Shown here piece by piece: positions 9,778-21,082 of a DNA stretch of 64,000 bases. The notes beneath the pieces were generated by a model that did no database searches, was not told where the DNA came from, and saw only the letters and a program-made list of their open reading frames with translations. The stretch is from Coffea arabica (Eukaryota > Streptophyta > Magnoliopsida > Gentianales > Rubiaceae), in contig NC_092323.1 in NCBI RefSeq assembly GCF_036785885.1, positions 19,352,501 to 19,416,500 of the forward strand, in the 5' to 3' direction. The number at the start of each line of letters is the position of its first letter. Position 1 is the first letter of the stretch. The translations under genes and the position numbers were made by a program.

Positions 9778-12218
9778 ATGGGCAACAGGACAATTGATTC
9801 TTTTTTCAAGAAAAGATGTCTAGAACCAAGTGGAAGTGGTGAAATTCCTTGTCCTCTTTGTGATTCTTCTCCTAAGCATCAAACAAAGAAATTTTGTAGA
9901 GCTGAATCATTAGATCGATTTTGATATTTCATCCATAGAACGTGATCCTGGAAAGAGAAAATCCATTTGGGAATATCTAGAGCATCAAAGGGATGAGGTA
10001 CGGTGAGCATATATTAAGTTTGGGCTATACCAACCTGAGCTTCCGATTGAATCAATGGTTGTTGACAAGAAGGGCCGACGTTTCCTTTTCTCTTGGTATA
10101 AATTGTTTCCAGATTGGTTGGAATTTTCTCCAACAAAGAATGCTACCTTTTGTCTTCCTTGCTCACTTTTTTCCAAGCCAACGGACCGTTTTGGATCAAT
10201 GGCCTTCACAACTAGTGGATTTAGATCATGGAAGAAGGTAAATCATGGAAAAATTGTGCTTTTTTAAATCACATTGGAAAAGATCCTAACTCATCAAACA
10301 AAGTGGCAATGCAATGCTATCATGATTTGGGAAACTCATTGCAACATCTTGATAAAATTATTGAGAAGCAAAATTCTGAGCAGGTTGCAAAAAATCGGTT
10401 GCAACTTCAAGTTTCCATAGATGCTACAAAATGGTGTGCATTTCAAGCGGTGGCTTTTAGGGGTCATGATGAAAGTTTAGATTCTAACAATCGAGGTAAT
10501 TTTATTGAGTTGATCAAGCATGTGTCTTCTTATAATGAAAAAGTGGCTGCTGTGGTTCTTGATAATGCTCCTCGAAATGCATCTTATACTTCTCCTACGA
10601 TCCAAAAGGAGATATTGTCCATTTGGTCGATCAAGATACAAAAGCATATTCGAGAGGAGATTAGTGATTCAAAATTTTCTATACTTGTTGATGAGGCTCA
10701 AGATAGATCAAAAAGAGAGCAAATGGCTATTGTTCTTAGATTTGTGGACAAGCAAGGCTATATTTGAGAGAGATTTTTTGACATTGTTCATGTGCACGAA
10801 ACCAATTCCTTGACTTTGAAGAAGGAGATATGTGATGTCCTTTCTCGTCATAATCTTAGTGTGTGCAAAACATTCGTGGCCAAGGATATGATGGAGCTAG
10901 TAACATGCGTGGAGAATGGAATGGACTGCAAGCATTATTTATTCAGGAGTGCCCCTATGCATATTATATTCACTGTTTTGCTCATCGACTGCAATTAACA
11001 TTGGTAGCAACATCTCAAGAGGTAATTCCTGTGGAACAATTCTTTACAAACTTATCTCTTCTTATAAATTTAGTTTCATCTTCTTGCAAACGGGTGGACC
11101 AACTTAGAGTTGCTAGAATTGCTGAATTGATTGCTATTGATGAACTTGAGACTGGTAGGGGTCAGAATCAGATGGGTACCTCAAAACGGCCAGGGACTAC
11201 AAGATGGGGGTCTCATTTTAGTTCTATCTGTAGCTTATTCACAGAATATGAAGACATTTGCTCTATCCTAATTGATGTTATCAATTATGGAAATACATCA
11301 ACTCAAAGAAGTGAAGCTGACAGAGTTTATGATTTCATGACATTCTTTGATTTTGTTCTTGTTATGCATATGATGAGGGACATTTTAGGATTTGCACAAG
11401 TACTTTCTCAAGCTTTACAATGCAAATCTCAAGATATTTTGAATGCCCTTAAATTGGTTTCAGTAACAAAGGATCGACTTCAAAGTTATAGAGATGATGG
11501 ATGGAATGAATTGTTCACCAATGGAAAGACATTTTGTGATGCACGAAATATAGAGATGCCTGATATGAATGTCATTTATAAAGCAGGTCGAGGAAGAATT
11601 CGAAAACAAAATGATCCAATTACCATGGAGCATCACTACAGGATTGATGTGTTTTTGGCAACGGTTGATTCTCAAATACTTGAAATGAAGAATAGGTTTA
11701 AGGAAGATGTAATAGAATTGCTTATTCTTAGTTCAGCATTGCACCCCAAAGATAATTTTTAGGCTTTCAATATTGAACAAATTTGTCAACTTGCAAACAA
11801 GTTTTATTCAGCTGACTTCACAGATCAAGAGAAGTTACACTTAAGAACTCAATTAGAGCTTTTCTAGATTGAGTTTTCCTGTAATTCTCAGCTTCAAAAT
11901 TTGTCATCACTTCAGGAGTTGTGCCAAGTGTTAGCGAAGACAAGAAAGTCAATGTGCTATACTCTTATTGATAGATTGATTCGTCTTATTTTGACTCTTC
12001 CTGTTTCAACAGCTACAACAGAGCGTGCATTTTCTGCTATGAAAATCATCAAGACTTGTTTGCGTTCTAGGATGGAGGAAGACTTTCTTGCCAACTCTAT
12101 GATAATGTATATTGAGAAAGAAATTGCTAGAACTTTTGATGTAAATTCAATCATTGATGACTTTGATAAAATTAAAAGTCGTCGTGCACAATTTCATATG
12201 TCCCACACAGTCAAATAG
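9778..12218 (+). pseudogene. ZMYM1/TTF-type hAT transposase (DUF4371-like), broken
   Basis: The probable start is the ATG at 9778 (MGNRTIDSFFKKRCLE), followed by a CPLC zinc-finger-like motif. Downstream pieces follow the plant 'zinc finger MYM-type protein 1-like' transposase: DWLEFSPTKNATFCLPCSLF (TTF zinc finger), WKKV…, the SILVDEAQDRSKREQMA segment holding the first catalytic Asp, the block RGQGYDGASNMRGEWNGLQA, HCFAHRLQL, a TRWGSH segment, and the C-terminal hAT dimerisation region LPVSTATTERAFSAMK. Damage: frameshifts near 9917, 10250 and 10860; in-frame stops at 10004 (TGA), 10765 (TGA), 11760 (TAG) and 11865 (TAG). The two TGA stops could come from CGA by deamination. Usual family length is about 750-800 residues, and the remnant spans that length. 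It cannot make active transposase. Confidence 0.9.
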
Positions 12219-12404
12219 ATTTGTAAATATGATGATATTTTTGTATATGTGAAGCATATAAGTAATTTTCATTCTATATAAGGTTGTTTCTAATCTTGTG
12301 GTATATATGTTCACATTATTTTTTTTTTGTAAATATATTTTACTTTCATTGTTATAGACTCGCCCCCCCCAAAGTTAATTCCTAGCTCCGCCACTGAACC
12401 CATA

Positions 12405-12830
12405 ATTGAGAATTGCATCCCACCTATACAAACTCTAATCCATATAGGTTTTTTTTTAAAGAAAATTTAGAGTAGATAATAAAGCTAAAAAGAAATCCTA
12501 ATAAACTAAATTCAATGCTTTGTGAAGGTCTACTTTGTTAGCCATACAAGGCGGGTATTTCAAAATATGATAGTTGTAGATTAATTCATTGCAAAGGAGA
12601 ACATTTTCACAGATGAGTCTGTCTTTTATGAAGGCTGATTGTTTTGGATGAATAAGGTGATAAATAACCAATTGAAAATAGTTAGAAATGTTTTTAATTA
12701 TGGTCAATAAACAATATTGCAAAATAAAATTGGCCAAAATTTTTGAAAATGAAGAGAGGGAGTCAGATTTCTGCAATTCAATCTGCCTAATTTTTGTTAG
12801 TGTGTTAATAAAAATCATCTTCTTTGATTC
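12405..12830 (-). pseudogene. LINE RT N-terminal half (first half of split element)
   Basis: The minus-strand frame at 12498-12818 reads ISKILAN-like and PKQSAFIKDRLICENVLLCN, corresponding to the LINE RT signatures 'K-I-I-S-K-I-L-A-N-R' and 'Q-S-A-F-V-x-G-R-x-I-x-D-N-x-L'. ANKVDLHKALNLVY follows, matching 'K-x-D-x-x-K-A-Y-D-x-V', whose first Asp is a catalytic residue. Reading continues to 12405, where the hAT element interrupts; the remaining RT is at 8586 and below. Confidence 0.85.
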
Positions 12831-15239
12831 ATAATTCTATTTTATCATTAGTTGTGTTTGCAATTCATAATTTTCTAAAATGAATTGAGTTAAATTCAAA
12901 ATTGAAACTTCCAAATATCAATCTCTTCAAAAGAAATTTCAAGAAGGTTTGGAGACTAAAAAAGTAGGAAGAAGACCCAGTTGGAGAGCCAAAAAATATT
13001 ATAGAAAGAGTTGGCTACATGTAAAAATAGATTGTAAAAGGTTACTGATGGGAGGGGATAGCAATTTAGTTCTAATGGACAACATGGATGTCTTATCTGT
13101 ATAATACTATTGTATCTGGTTAAAAAATTGTGTTACATGCTCTATTGAAACAAAATTTATACCATTTTTCCATGAAATTTTTGGATATGATATTGTCAAG
13201 GAGAGACTTTACAAAGTGATTGCAAATACAAAAAGCAACAACACATTTAGTGTTAAAGTTGTTGAGTTGGAGAACATTGATGATATAAATGTTGTGCTAC
13301 TTGATGCCTTAGCTGTTAATGTTGTTTAGCATCCTACCACTTGTAGGTACTGATGATACCAACAAAGCAACTCCTCCTACAATTATTGATGGTATTAGTG
13401 CTCATGTTGTTGAAGGTATTGATGGTGATTAGCATGTAATTGGCAATGTGCACATCCGGCTTACAAATGACGAGTTTATATGTAATTTATAAATGTGTTA
13501 CCACTTGATAATTGTGTATAATTTATTACTTGATCTTTGATTATATTAAAGATGTTTAAAAATTTTGATACTTTTTAAAAAAAATTTGATAGATAAATTT
13601 TGAATTTTTATCAGTATTTTATAAATAGTTCGTTAATATTTTTATTAAATGTCTTTTTTATTAATCTCATTGGACATTAGCTCATCAAGTTTTGTTAAAA
13701 AAAATGTTTCCAAAACTGGAGAAACTATCAAGGCGATGGTCATATGTAAGACCATCAAAAGCTCGGGATTGGATACATGTGAACTTGATTGGAGATTTAG
13801 TTTTATATTATGGTCAAACTTATATTATTGTTTTGAATTTTGTATAAGTTTTATTGTATTATTGAAAAATTGAAAACTGTGAAAATTTAAGGATTTTTAT
13901 AATGTGTACATTTTATGATTTTACCTTGTTAAGCCTTAGTAAGAACCAAGCAAGTGGTCAATTCCCCTATTTTTAATAGGATCGCCGGTTGGATCGTTAC
14001 ATTACTAACTTTCATCAATGGGATATAGACACACACACATAGACAAATATGTTTCTAAATCCTATTGAAAACTCTAATAGTGTTTTCATAAGGACTAAGA
14101 AACTAGTTTCTAATACAACTCTTGTTTTGGAAGACTTATTCATATTTGCAACATAAGTTTCTCAAGGTTAATTTGTCTTACAAATTAAACTTTAAGTTTT
14201 GCAAACTTATCATTCAAGTTCTTACTTGAATATCTTTTAATCTTGCATAAAAACCTCTTGATCTGTGTGACCATTAAGTTCTCAATTACATTAACAATAA
14301 GTAGAAGTTAGAATTATTAATAATAAGAACCAAACAAATTAAACTATTTTAATTTATCATTGACTAAACAAAATCAACTAACTTATAGATCAAGATTGGC
14401 TTTTAACAAAACATCAGGACCATCTAAATATAGAAAAGAGTCAAGTAGATTACATCTTCCATGCATGTATGCCATATAATTATTATCATTTAGCATGTTT
14501 ATCTACGTTAATCCGGAGTACGGAATATGTGCCAACTCTTATGTGCCAACTATCTAAAATCTTTCTACTTAGTTAAGATCATTTGAGTTATATTTCAACA
14601 AGTGGCATTAATAAGATAACCCCTCTACTATTTGAGGTGGCGAATCCTTATAAATTACTCACTATCCCTCCATAACTCATGCTATACCCAATCTCTAATG
14701 TTATGGTTACCCAATTACAGTAGAATGATTAAGAGCATTAAAGTATAGCAATCCACATTCGAGGTATCATGATAATCTTAAGTAGTAGGATCACTTATAC
14801 ATACAACATATAGAGAATACATCATTCCCAATCAAATAGTTATCCATATGATATTCTCTATACACATCAATCTAGCAAATTTGATTATCTTATCAAGCAC
14901 CTATATAACTAATTTTGATATCACTACATTATAGTATATGAGATCTACTACTTCCTTCAAAAGAAAGAAATATAATATATTCTGTTTATCCATATTAATA
15001 GTATTTCGTCTGTTAATACCACGACTAGAGATTTTTAAAAATAAATTCTAGTTACATGTATCTCAATATCATAACATTTATAATTACATTTATCTAGGTA
15101 TATGTTTATTTTAGGGACTTTACATATTTAATTGATAAAATAGTACAACTATAAGATATAACGTCATTAGTTGTATATAAATAATTAATGAAATATGACA
15201 AAATCCTAAACTTTAAAGCTTACATACTATACCAGATCA
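12831..15239. other. Intergenic AT-rich stretch without recognised genes
   Basis: No ORF longer than about 75 codons and no domain. 13200-13430 has short open pieces rich in Val, Asp and Ile that I cannot assign. 13900-15000 has the look of an old LTR or leader (clustered CTTAAG/AGATC words, few long homopolymers), but I found no matching second copy in the window. Confidence 0.4.
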
Positions 15240-15830
15240 ATCTGCTACCAATTTGCGGATGAGTTTGACATTAAGTCAAGTGATAATAAAGCTTTCCTGA
15301 AACAGCACATTGATTCCTTTATAGCACAACTCATGATGGTTCTGAGGACACTGAGGACACAAAAGATTCTGATAATAATGTGGACGATGATCTTGATAAG
15401 GAGGAGGAGGACAACTCTAGTAATGAGAATGATTTTGGTCCTCCATTTGTGGAGGCTGAAGAAGAAGATCAAATTGAAGAAGTATTGATCATGACATGAT
15501 TGTAGCAAGACTCCTTGAAAAACTTCAAACTTCTAACTTGGCCACGTTCACTCCTAGATCTATGTACCACCAACTTGTAGCTGAGTTTGGTGTAAATTTG
15601 GATGATCAGAAAGCTTTCCTGATGATGTACATTGATTTTTTTATAGCACAACTCAATGACAATGATGGTTGCGAGAAGAATGAACTAACGATTCTGATAA
15701 TTCTAATTCTAATGGTTTTGAGGAGCATGATGATCCTGATAATTATGGTGGTTTTAAGGAGAATGATGATCCTGAGCATTTTGATAATGATGAGAATAAT
15801 GGTAATCTGATCAGGATTCTAACTTGGATG
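15240..15830 (+). pseudogene. Duplicated DEK-C-like domain fragment with acidic tail
   Basis: Two related pieces follow each other. The first (15240-15480) reads CYQFADEFDIKSSDNKAFLK and then an Asp/Glu-rich tail after a frameshift. The second (15496-15830) reads VARLLEKLQTSNLATFTPRS, then HQLVAEFGVNLDDQKAFL, and again an Asp/Asn/Glu-rich tail after a frameshift near 15685. The pattern 'L-x-x-S-D/N-L-x-T-x-T-x-x-x-V-R-x-Q-L-E-x-x-F-G-V-D-L-x-D-x-K-A-F-I' is that of the DEK C-terminal domain, found in plant SWIB-domain and chromatin proteins. Frameshifts and the lack of an upstream start suggest dead gene fragments, tandemly duplicated. No flanking poly(A) was found, so the mechanism of arrival is open. 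Confidence 0.5.
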
Positions 15831-18185
15831 GGCCCAAACGTAGAGTGAGGTCTTTTGAAAACTAGTTTGGTTGGCTACAATATTTCTTCATTCTTTTGCT
15901 TTTCTTTTGAGTTTCATTCTTTTGCTTTTCTTTTGAGTTTTATCCTCCTGCTATGCTCATTTGATTAAGTGTAGACTTTTGGTAGCCAATCAAACTAAAA
16001 CTATTATGCCTAAATTATTGTTGAGAAAAATTTTATGAGAACTTTTAAGCGCTGTTTTTAGGAAATATAGAATGGGTAAAAAAAAAAGCTATGGGACTAA
16101 AGTTGCAATTCAAAAAAATTATCTTTTCGGTTTGGCCAAAAAGTGCTGGCATAAACCGCTTTACTGGCCAGCTAGTGGTGGTGGCTAGTGGCTTTACACA
16201 TCAATGCCCACAAATTAAAACAATAATAAGTTCATGGGAAAAAAAATCTTGTTTTCCTTGATTCAATTTCAGTTTATGCATATTTACAAACATCTTAGAA
16301 GCATTTACAAAATCACAAGTTTCATGTTTTGATTAAACATGTGCAGATATAAAGTTTCTCATATCAATAGTATAGATTCACAATAAATTTGACAAGATTG
16401 GATTCAATATTTCAACAAGCCCCCCCAAAATTTTGACATATACATATGCCTAAAGAATAAACATGCATTTTCATATATTTTAGCTTTGATCTTTTCCAAC
16501 AAGATTGGCCGGCAAAGAAAAATATTTTAAGTATCGAACTCTTTTGGCTAGTTTTTGGGAAATGTTATGTCATGAAAGAAAAGAAAAAAAAGAAGAGAAT
16601 ATAGTTTAATGTTGCTTGAGATTTCGGGAAAGAAATGGAAGGATTTTAAATATATACATCATTAAAATTTTATTTAATATATGTCTAAGGATAGAAATGG
16701 CATTTAGAAAAATTCTACAAAGCTTTTTTCACCTTTCCTTCGTTTTGTACCCAAATTTGGGTGGAAAGTTTTTTCCTCTATAGCTGCATAATATATCCCA
16801 CTTAATCTTTTGGTAAACCAACTCCTTTCTCTGTTTTTTCTCTGCTTTCCCCATCAAACATTGGCTCCCAAACAAACACTTAGCACAACCGAGATTTTCT
16901 AGAGACGAGATTGTTGAAGGACGAAGACCAAGAATGTTGGAAGATCTTTTTTTTTTTTCGGTCTTACATTTAAATTGCAATTTTGAAAGTTTTTAGAAGA
17001 ATGAGAAATTGGAGCATTATTTGAGATATAATATATGTCGAACAAAAATGTAAATTGGAAACAAATTAATTTAATATTTTTGAAAAATCAATAAATGAAA
17101 TATATATTAAAAGCAACAAATTCAATTGACCATTATCTCTCTCCTAAAATGTATTTCTAATTGAAGAGAATTGATAGGTCATTTGAATAAATAGGTTACA
17201 CCCATTTTTGTATCCACTCTCTTCTTTAATCATTATTATTTCTTTCTCTTCTAATAACTTTTATGGTTTCTAATAAAATTTAATTATTTGTTATTATGAT
17301 CCCTCTCTCTTCTAAAAACTTTCGATCTTTGTAAATAAATTTTTACGTACGTGTCTATATGGAGTAACTTTAATTAGTTTGATCTCAATTGTTATATCGT
17401 AAATTCATTATTACTACTGGAAATTAAATTTTTATTCATGAAAAATAAATTATTACATCTATTGCATTTAATTGAACGCAAATATGTAATTTGGGCTAAT
17501 AATCACTGTGAAAGTTAATAATCATCTCATAAAACATTATCATATCACATATGCTGTATAGAAGTTATTAAAAATTGATATGGTAGCTGAACACCTAGAT
17601 TATATTGATTTTCTAAAATAAAAATTAATGAATATGAAAGAATGTTTTTGACATCTTTTTTTATGGAATTACTCAAACAAGTTAATAACTGATATAAAAA
17701 AAAAGGTTCTTATGCACGGGATAAAATACTAGTTTTATATGATCCTTTTCCTTAAATGTTTCTTTATTTCTTATCCAATAAAGTTGCATGGTACTTTGGA
17801 ATTAAGTTATTGCAGTAAAGTATTCGCGAATATTAGTCTAGTGCACTTGAACTACGAACAATGGAAATGCAGCTTCTACTTCCATTGCCTAATGATGGTT
17901 TTCTGCTAGCCCTATATGCATACACTGAGCAAAAAATGAATACTTCAATAATAAACTCCACCTCCTATCCAACTCCGCCTGCAAATCTTCATATGTCAAT
18001 ACGGAGCAAAACACAAGTAAACAACCAAAAAAGCAGGGAAAATTTGTGATATAGTAAAAGGAAATGTGGAAATTCAAAAAGAGAATAAAAGTTTGATGAA
18101 ATTCAAATATGGGGAGTCAGTGCATCAATGCTTTAAATAAAAGAGTAGCAAGTGAAATGATAAATGGACCAAGAAAGCATAGTTG
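15831..18185. other. AT-rich intergenic stretch
   Basis: A near-perfect tandem duplication of a 26-bp C/T-rich unit (CATTCTTTTGC…) occupies about 15889-15940. The minus-strand frame at 16729-16980 (83 codons) has no recognisable domain. The remainder is AT-rich with no ORF of note. Confidence 0.4.
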
Positions 18186-18895
18186 CTAGTGGTGAACACA
18201 AGTCGGGCACCCACCCGGTGCACCATTTGACTGATTTGACCCGCACTTTACGAGTCAATTATTTTTTTACCCTTATCTGTTTCGCATATCAACGTATACC
18301 CGATTGGCAGACACTCATTAAAGGAGAGTCGAGTCAACAAGTACCCATCCCATTTCGCCCCACTCACCATTTTTTTTTTAAAAAATAATTTATATTAATT
18401 TAATATTATATTTTACATATTCATCTAAGACTCAATATAAATTTTTTTTTCTAAAAAAAGTTACCTACTAAGAAATAAGTATACAAAGAGTACAACTAAC
18501 GGAAAAATGTTAAAAGAATTCAAAATTAACTAATTAAACTCTTTCCTAAAAAAACATTAAATTATGACCTCTATAAATGAATCTATAGACAAACTATAAT
18601 CTCTCATGTTCGTAGTGCAATTTGTTCGATGAAATTAGTTAATTAGTTCTAAAAATATTATTTTATAGTATGTGTATAAAAATGAAAAAATAATATATAT
18701 ATATATATATCATTTGACCGGATCAAGTACCTACACGTTCTTAATCCCATAACTCTAACCCACACCACATATAAGCGGATACCCAGTCCTATTTTGATCC
18801 AGTCAAATAATATGGATCGGCTACCCTATTTTCGGATCAGATCAGATATTGTAAGTTTTCAGATTGGTGGGTATTTTTACCTACCGCTGTTATTA
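18186..18895 (-). mobile_element. Non-autonomous hAT-like element, copy 1
   Basis: The reverse complement of this stretch aligns by eye with 40310-41128 over most of its length. Shared blocks include the sequence around TTTATACACATACT, the 'gagagattatagttt' block, the 'atttatagaggtcat' block, and a G/C-richer head with repeated GGATC/GGGTA words. Ends are less clear than in the other copy: the right end reads CCTACCGCTG and the left end CTAGTGGTGAAC. I could not define a target duplication. An internal (AT) tract lies at about 18690-18710. It has no coding capacity. Confidence 0.7.
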
Positions 18896-19228
18896 TTTAC
18901 TGAATCATATAATGATCAAAAGCCAACAAATCTTTTGTTTAAAACGTTGAAACCAGAAAGAAGTTGGCTAATAGAAAATTTGTTGCTGCTCCATTTCTCA
19001 AAGTTCTCGATTACGTAATCAAATTCCTTAAATCTCATGTCACCACACCTAAATCCCTGCAACCTGCAAAATTTCCGTGGCCAAATCACTTGCTGGTACA
19101 ATGAAGACATAATATGCTATAAGCAAAATAATAAGGGTTCTTTAACAATGATATTAGAGAAAATCTTGCTGAATATTATGCTATTGTAGTACATAGGCAA
19201 TTTTTTTACACACACACATATATATGTA

Positions 19229-19233
<5 letters not shown>

Positions 19234-19270
<37 letters not shown>
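19234..19270. repeat. (TA)n microsatellite at the left border of the viral insert
   Basis: 37 bp of perfect TA repeat, preceded by an ACACAC/ATAT-rich stretch. Viral leader sequence begins directly after it. Confidence 0.95.
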
Positions 19271-19273
<3 letters not shown>

Positions 19274-19304
19274 TACCTCCAAGTTTATATATATAAACTA
19301 AAAA

Positions 19305-19313
19305 CTGATACCA
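19305..19313 (-). other. Primer-binding-site-like sequence (initiator tRNA-Met)
   Basis: On the minus strand this reads TGGTATCAG, the first nine bases of the tRNA-iMet complement used by caulimovirids and many plant retroelements. The next bases do not continue the match, so priming would rest on nine pairs. It lies about 450 nt downstream of the expected transcription start, the usual side for this virus family. Confidence 0.55.
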
Positions 19314-19417
19314 GACAGGACGAGGGGTTAGCCCCTTAAACCAGGAACAAGTAAAGAATTAAGAGGAGGAAAGCATAAAATTAGGAAGTGGGTCGCAGCC
19401 GGACTGCCACTAGTTAG

Positions 19418-19583
19418 TATAGGCGGTTAGACCAGCCATGTATAAACAAAATGTAAATAACAGAATGTAAAGGCTAGTAAGTTAGCTTAGGCGGTATAAC
19501 CGACCATTGATTGTTAGTATAATCAAAACAAATAAAAACAAGTAAATGAATATGAATGTAGGTGGCTCAGCCAACCATTTGAT
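19418..19583 (-). repeat. Three copies of a short GGCGGT…CC-CCAT leader motif
   Basis: Three related 25-30-bp units occur at about 19418-19440, 19485-19510 and 19556-19583 (plus-strand cores AGGCGGTTAGACCAGCCAT, AGGCGGTATAACCGACCAT and AGGTGGCTCAGCCAACCAT). They are about 70 bp apart, in the transcribed leader side of the viral intergenic region. Each can form a small imperfect stem (GGYGGT with ACC-GCC). Confidence 0.6.
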
Positions 19584-19785
19584 TGAATTAGAATACAAGA
19601 ATATAAAAGAAAACTTACAAGGATATGAAGCTTGGACAAGCTCCTTTGTTTGAACTAAAACTAAAATATAGAAACTAAGAACTTGTTTGTAGAGAGAGGG
19701 AGGAGGATTCTTCAAGCTAGAGAGAGAAGTAGTCTTGAAGAATTGGTGTAAGAATGGTGTAGAATGGTGTGTTGGGTTTGAGGGG

Positions 19786-19937
19786 TATTTATAGCAAAAT
19801 TTCCGTAGTGCTACAGTACCCGCTACAGTGTTTGCTACAGTACCACTACAGTGCGCACTACAGTGCAACGTTTGTCTTTTGTTGCCGTGTTTGCACAATA
19901 ACTTGCCGGATTGCTACAGTGCCTCCGGTGCTACAGT
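19786..19937 (-). promoter_or_regulatory. Pararetroviral promoter: TATA box plus seven CTACAGT repeats
   Basis: The minus strand reads CTATAAATACCCC, a strong TATA box (TATAAATA at 19793-19786). Immediately upstream (19811-19937) the plus strand holds seven exact CTACAGT words, at 19811, 19823, 19835, 19846, 19858, 19914 and 19931, the first five spaced 11-12 bp, close to one helical turn. The position after the last ORF and before the PBS fits the promoter for pregenomic RNA. The transcription factor that might bind the repeats is unknown to me. Confidence 0.7.
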
Positions 19938-19994
19938 AAAAAAATGATTTTTTCTGAATTTTGTTCCGATTGAGCCAGCTTGAACATCTTGTTT

Positions 19995-20366
19995 TTAGAA
20001 GATAGTTGTGGATAGCTCTTGTTTTGTTTCTTGAATCATTTTGTCAATCTCAGGTGCTTGTGTTCCCCCTTGATGCTTGATCCAATGTTTGTGAAGAATT
20101 AGTCTCTGAATTTTTTTTTGCCTCATGAAGCTTTGATCCTTCAAATTGCGAACTGTGTTGTTTGTTGGTTTTGCAACAATGTTGTTATGTTGATACCGAA
20201 GATAGGGAGGAATTCTTTGTCCAGTTTCAAAGTTGTAAAATACAACATTGAAGAATCTGATCCTATCTTCCCTGCATTGATGTTTGTGAGAATAATATTC
20301 TTTTGCGATAGAATTATTGGCAAGATATTGAGGTATCCATTCGTCGACTTTTGCTGAATTTGTCAT
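19995..20366 (-). CDS. Small ORF of unknown function downstream of the viral protease (123 aa)
   Basis: The ORF starts at an ATG whose last bases form the stop of the preceding protease frame (ATGA overlap, 20366-20363), an arrangement used for termination-reinitiation. The product is basic and rich in Asn, Gln and Lys, with no signal peptide, membrane segment or Cys-His finger. It shows no reverse-transcriptase motif, so it is not a piece of the missing polymerase. The frame is fully open with its own stop, about 200 bp before the TATA box. Florendovirus genomes are described as carrying a small second ORF of unknown function after ORF1; this may be its equivalent, but I have no sequence comparison. 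Confidence 0.55.
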   Translation of the reverse strand: MTNSAKVDEWIPQYLANNSIAKEYYSHKHQCREDRIRFFNVVFYNFETGQRIPPYLRYQHNNIVAKPTNNTVRNLKDQSFMRQKKIQRLILHKHWIKHQGGTQAPEIDKMIQETKQELSTTIF

Positions 20367-21082
20367 TCTTCCTGCAAAACAGAATTTGTTAGTTTTTTAG
20401 AAAAAGGTAGGAGGGCATTTGAATCAAGAAGTTGGGGTATTATGCCCTCGTTTGTAGTGAGATAAGGAACAAGTTTTTGAATAAAAGGTGTTCCAATAAT
20501 AACATTATTGGATAGTTTTTTGGCTAGAAGAAATGTATTTGGAATAGATAAGGAGGAGAATTGGATTTGAACATTTGTTAACTTGAAGTTAATTTCAAGT
20601 TTGGATCCATTAGCTCCTCTGAGAATTTCTTTGTTTTGTTCAAAGAATTGAGGTGGGATAAGGCTTTCAAGAATACAACTTTGGTCTGCCCCCGTATCAA
20701 ATAGGGCTTCAGTTTCGATCACGTAATTATTATTAATTAGTAATCGAATCTGGACCAAATAATCCTTGTCTTCCTTGGGTTTTTTAGAAAGTTGTTCTAG
20801 GAATTCAGAATCCTCTTGATTGATAGGTTCCTCAATTGGTGTTAGGTTTTGAAGAACAAGGTTGTTAAGGTCTTGTTTGGCTTTAATTGATCTAATCTCT
20901 TCTTTGAGCAGATCAATTTCTGTTTGAAGGTGTTGTAGGGTTAAAGGTTTAATAGATTTGGAAGGAAATCTATCAAGAATGTCTATGAGATTATAGGTTT
21001 TAAGAATTCTAGGGTCTCTGGCTAAGGGATTTGAAGAATTTGTGGCTTGGTTCAGGGATTCTTTGAATTTGTCTAAATAGAG
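20363..21082 (-). CDS. Viral aspartic protease region, in frame with ORF1 beyond a TAA
   Basis: After the TAA ending ORF1 the same frame stays open for about 239 codons to TGA at 20365-20363. The first part (about 110 residues) has a heptad-like stretch (LQTEIDLLKEEI) that may be a coiled coil. The second part holds LFDTGADQSCI, the active-site D-T-G-A motif of retropepsin-like proteases, and later NNVIIGTPFI, matching the I-I/L-G-x-D/P-x-I block near the C-terminus. No in-frame ATG precedes the active site, so expression would need stop-codon readthrough or the stop is a later nonsense mutation. It would process the polyprotein. No RT follows. Confidence 0.8.
   Translation of the reverse strand, partial: LYLDKFKESLNQATNSSNPLARDPRILKTYNLIDILDRFPSKSIKPLTLQHLQTEIDLLKEEIRSIKAKQDLNNLVLQNLTPIEEPINQEDSEFLEQLSKKPKEDKDYLVQIRLLINNNYVIETEALFDTGADQSCILESLIPPQFFEQNKEILRGANGSKLEINFKLTNVQIQFSSLSIPNTFLLAKKLSNNVIIGTPFIQKLVPYLTTNEGIIPQLLDSNALLPFSKKLTNSVLQEE

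Larger units (their letters stand above)
8595..12396 (+). mobile_element. hAT-family DNA transposon with G/C-rich ends, inserted in a LINE
   Basis: The right end reads CTAGCTCCGCCACTG, whose reverse complement CAGTGGCGGAGCTAG is a typical hAT terminal repeat. The left end (AGGCGGAGGGAAGGGGGGG) is a degenerate version lacking the first bases. Both ends carry a G or C homopolymer tract just inside. Flanks TACCCATT (8587-8594) and AACCCATA (12397-12404) agree at 6 of 8 positions, consistent with an aged 8-bp hAT target duplication. The interior encodes a broken transposase (9778-12218). Outside flanks are two halves of a LINE RT on the opposite strand, which confirms the insertion. Confidence 0.85.

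Noticed and set aside
17701..17733. Possible second Helitron 3' end (GCACGGGATAAAATACTAG followed by T)
   Set aside because: CTAG|T is present, but no complementary arm makes the required hairpin upstream.
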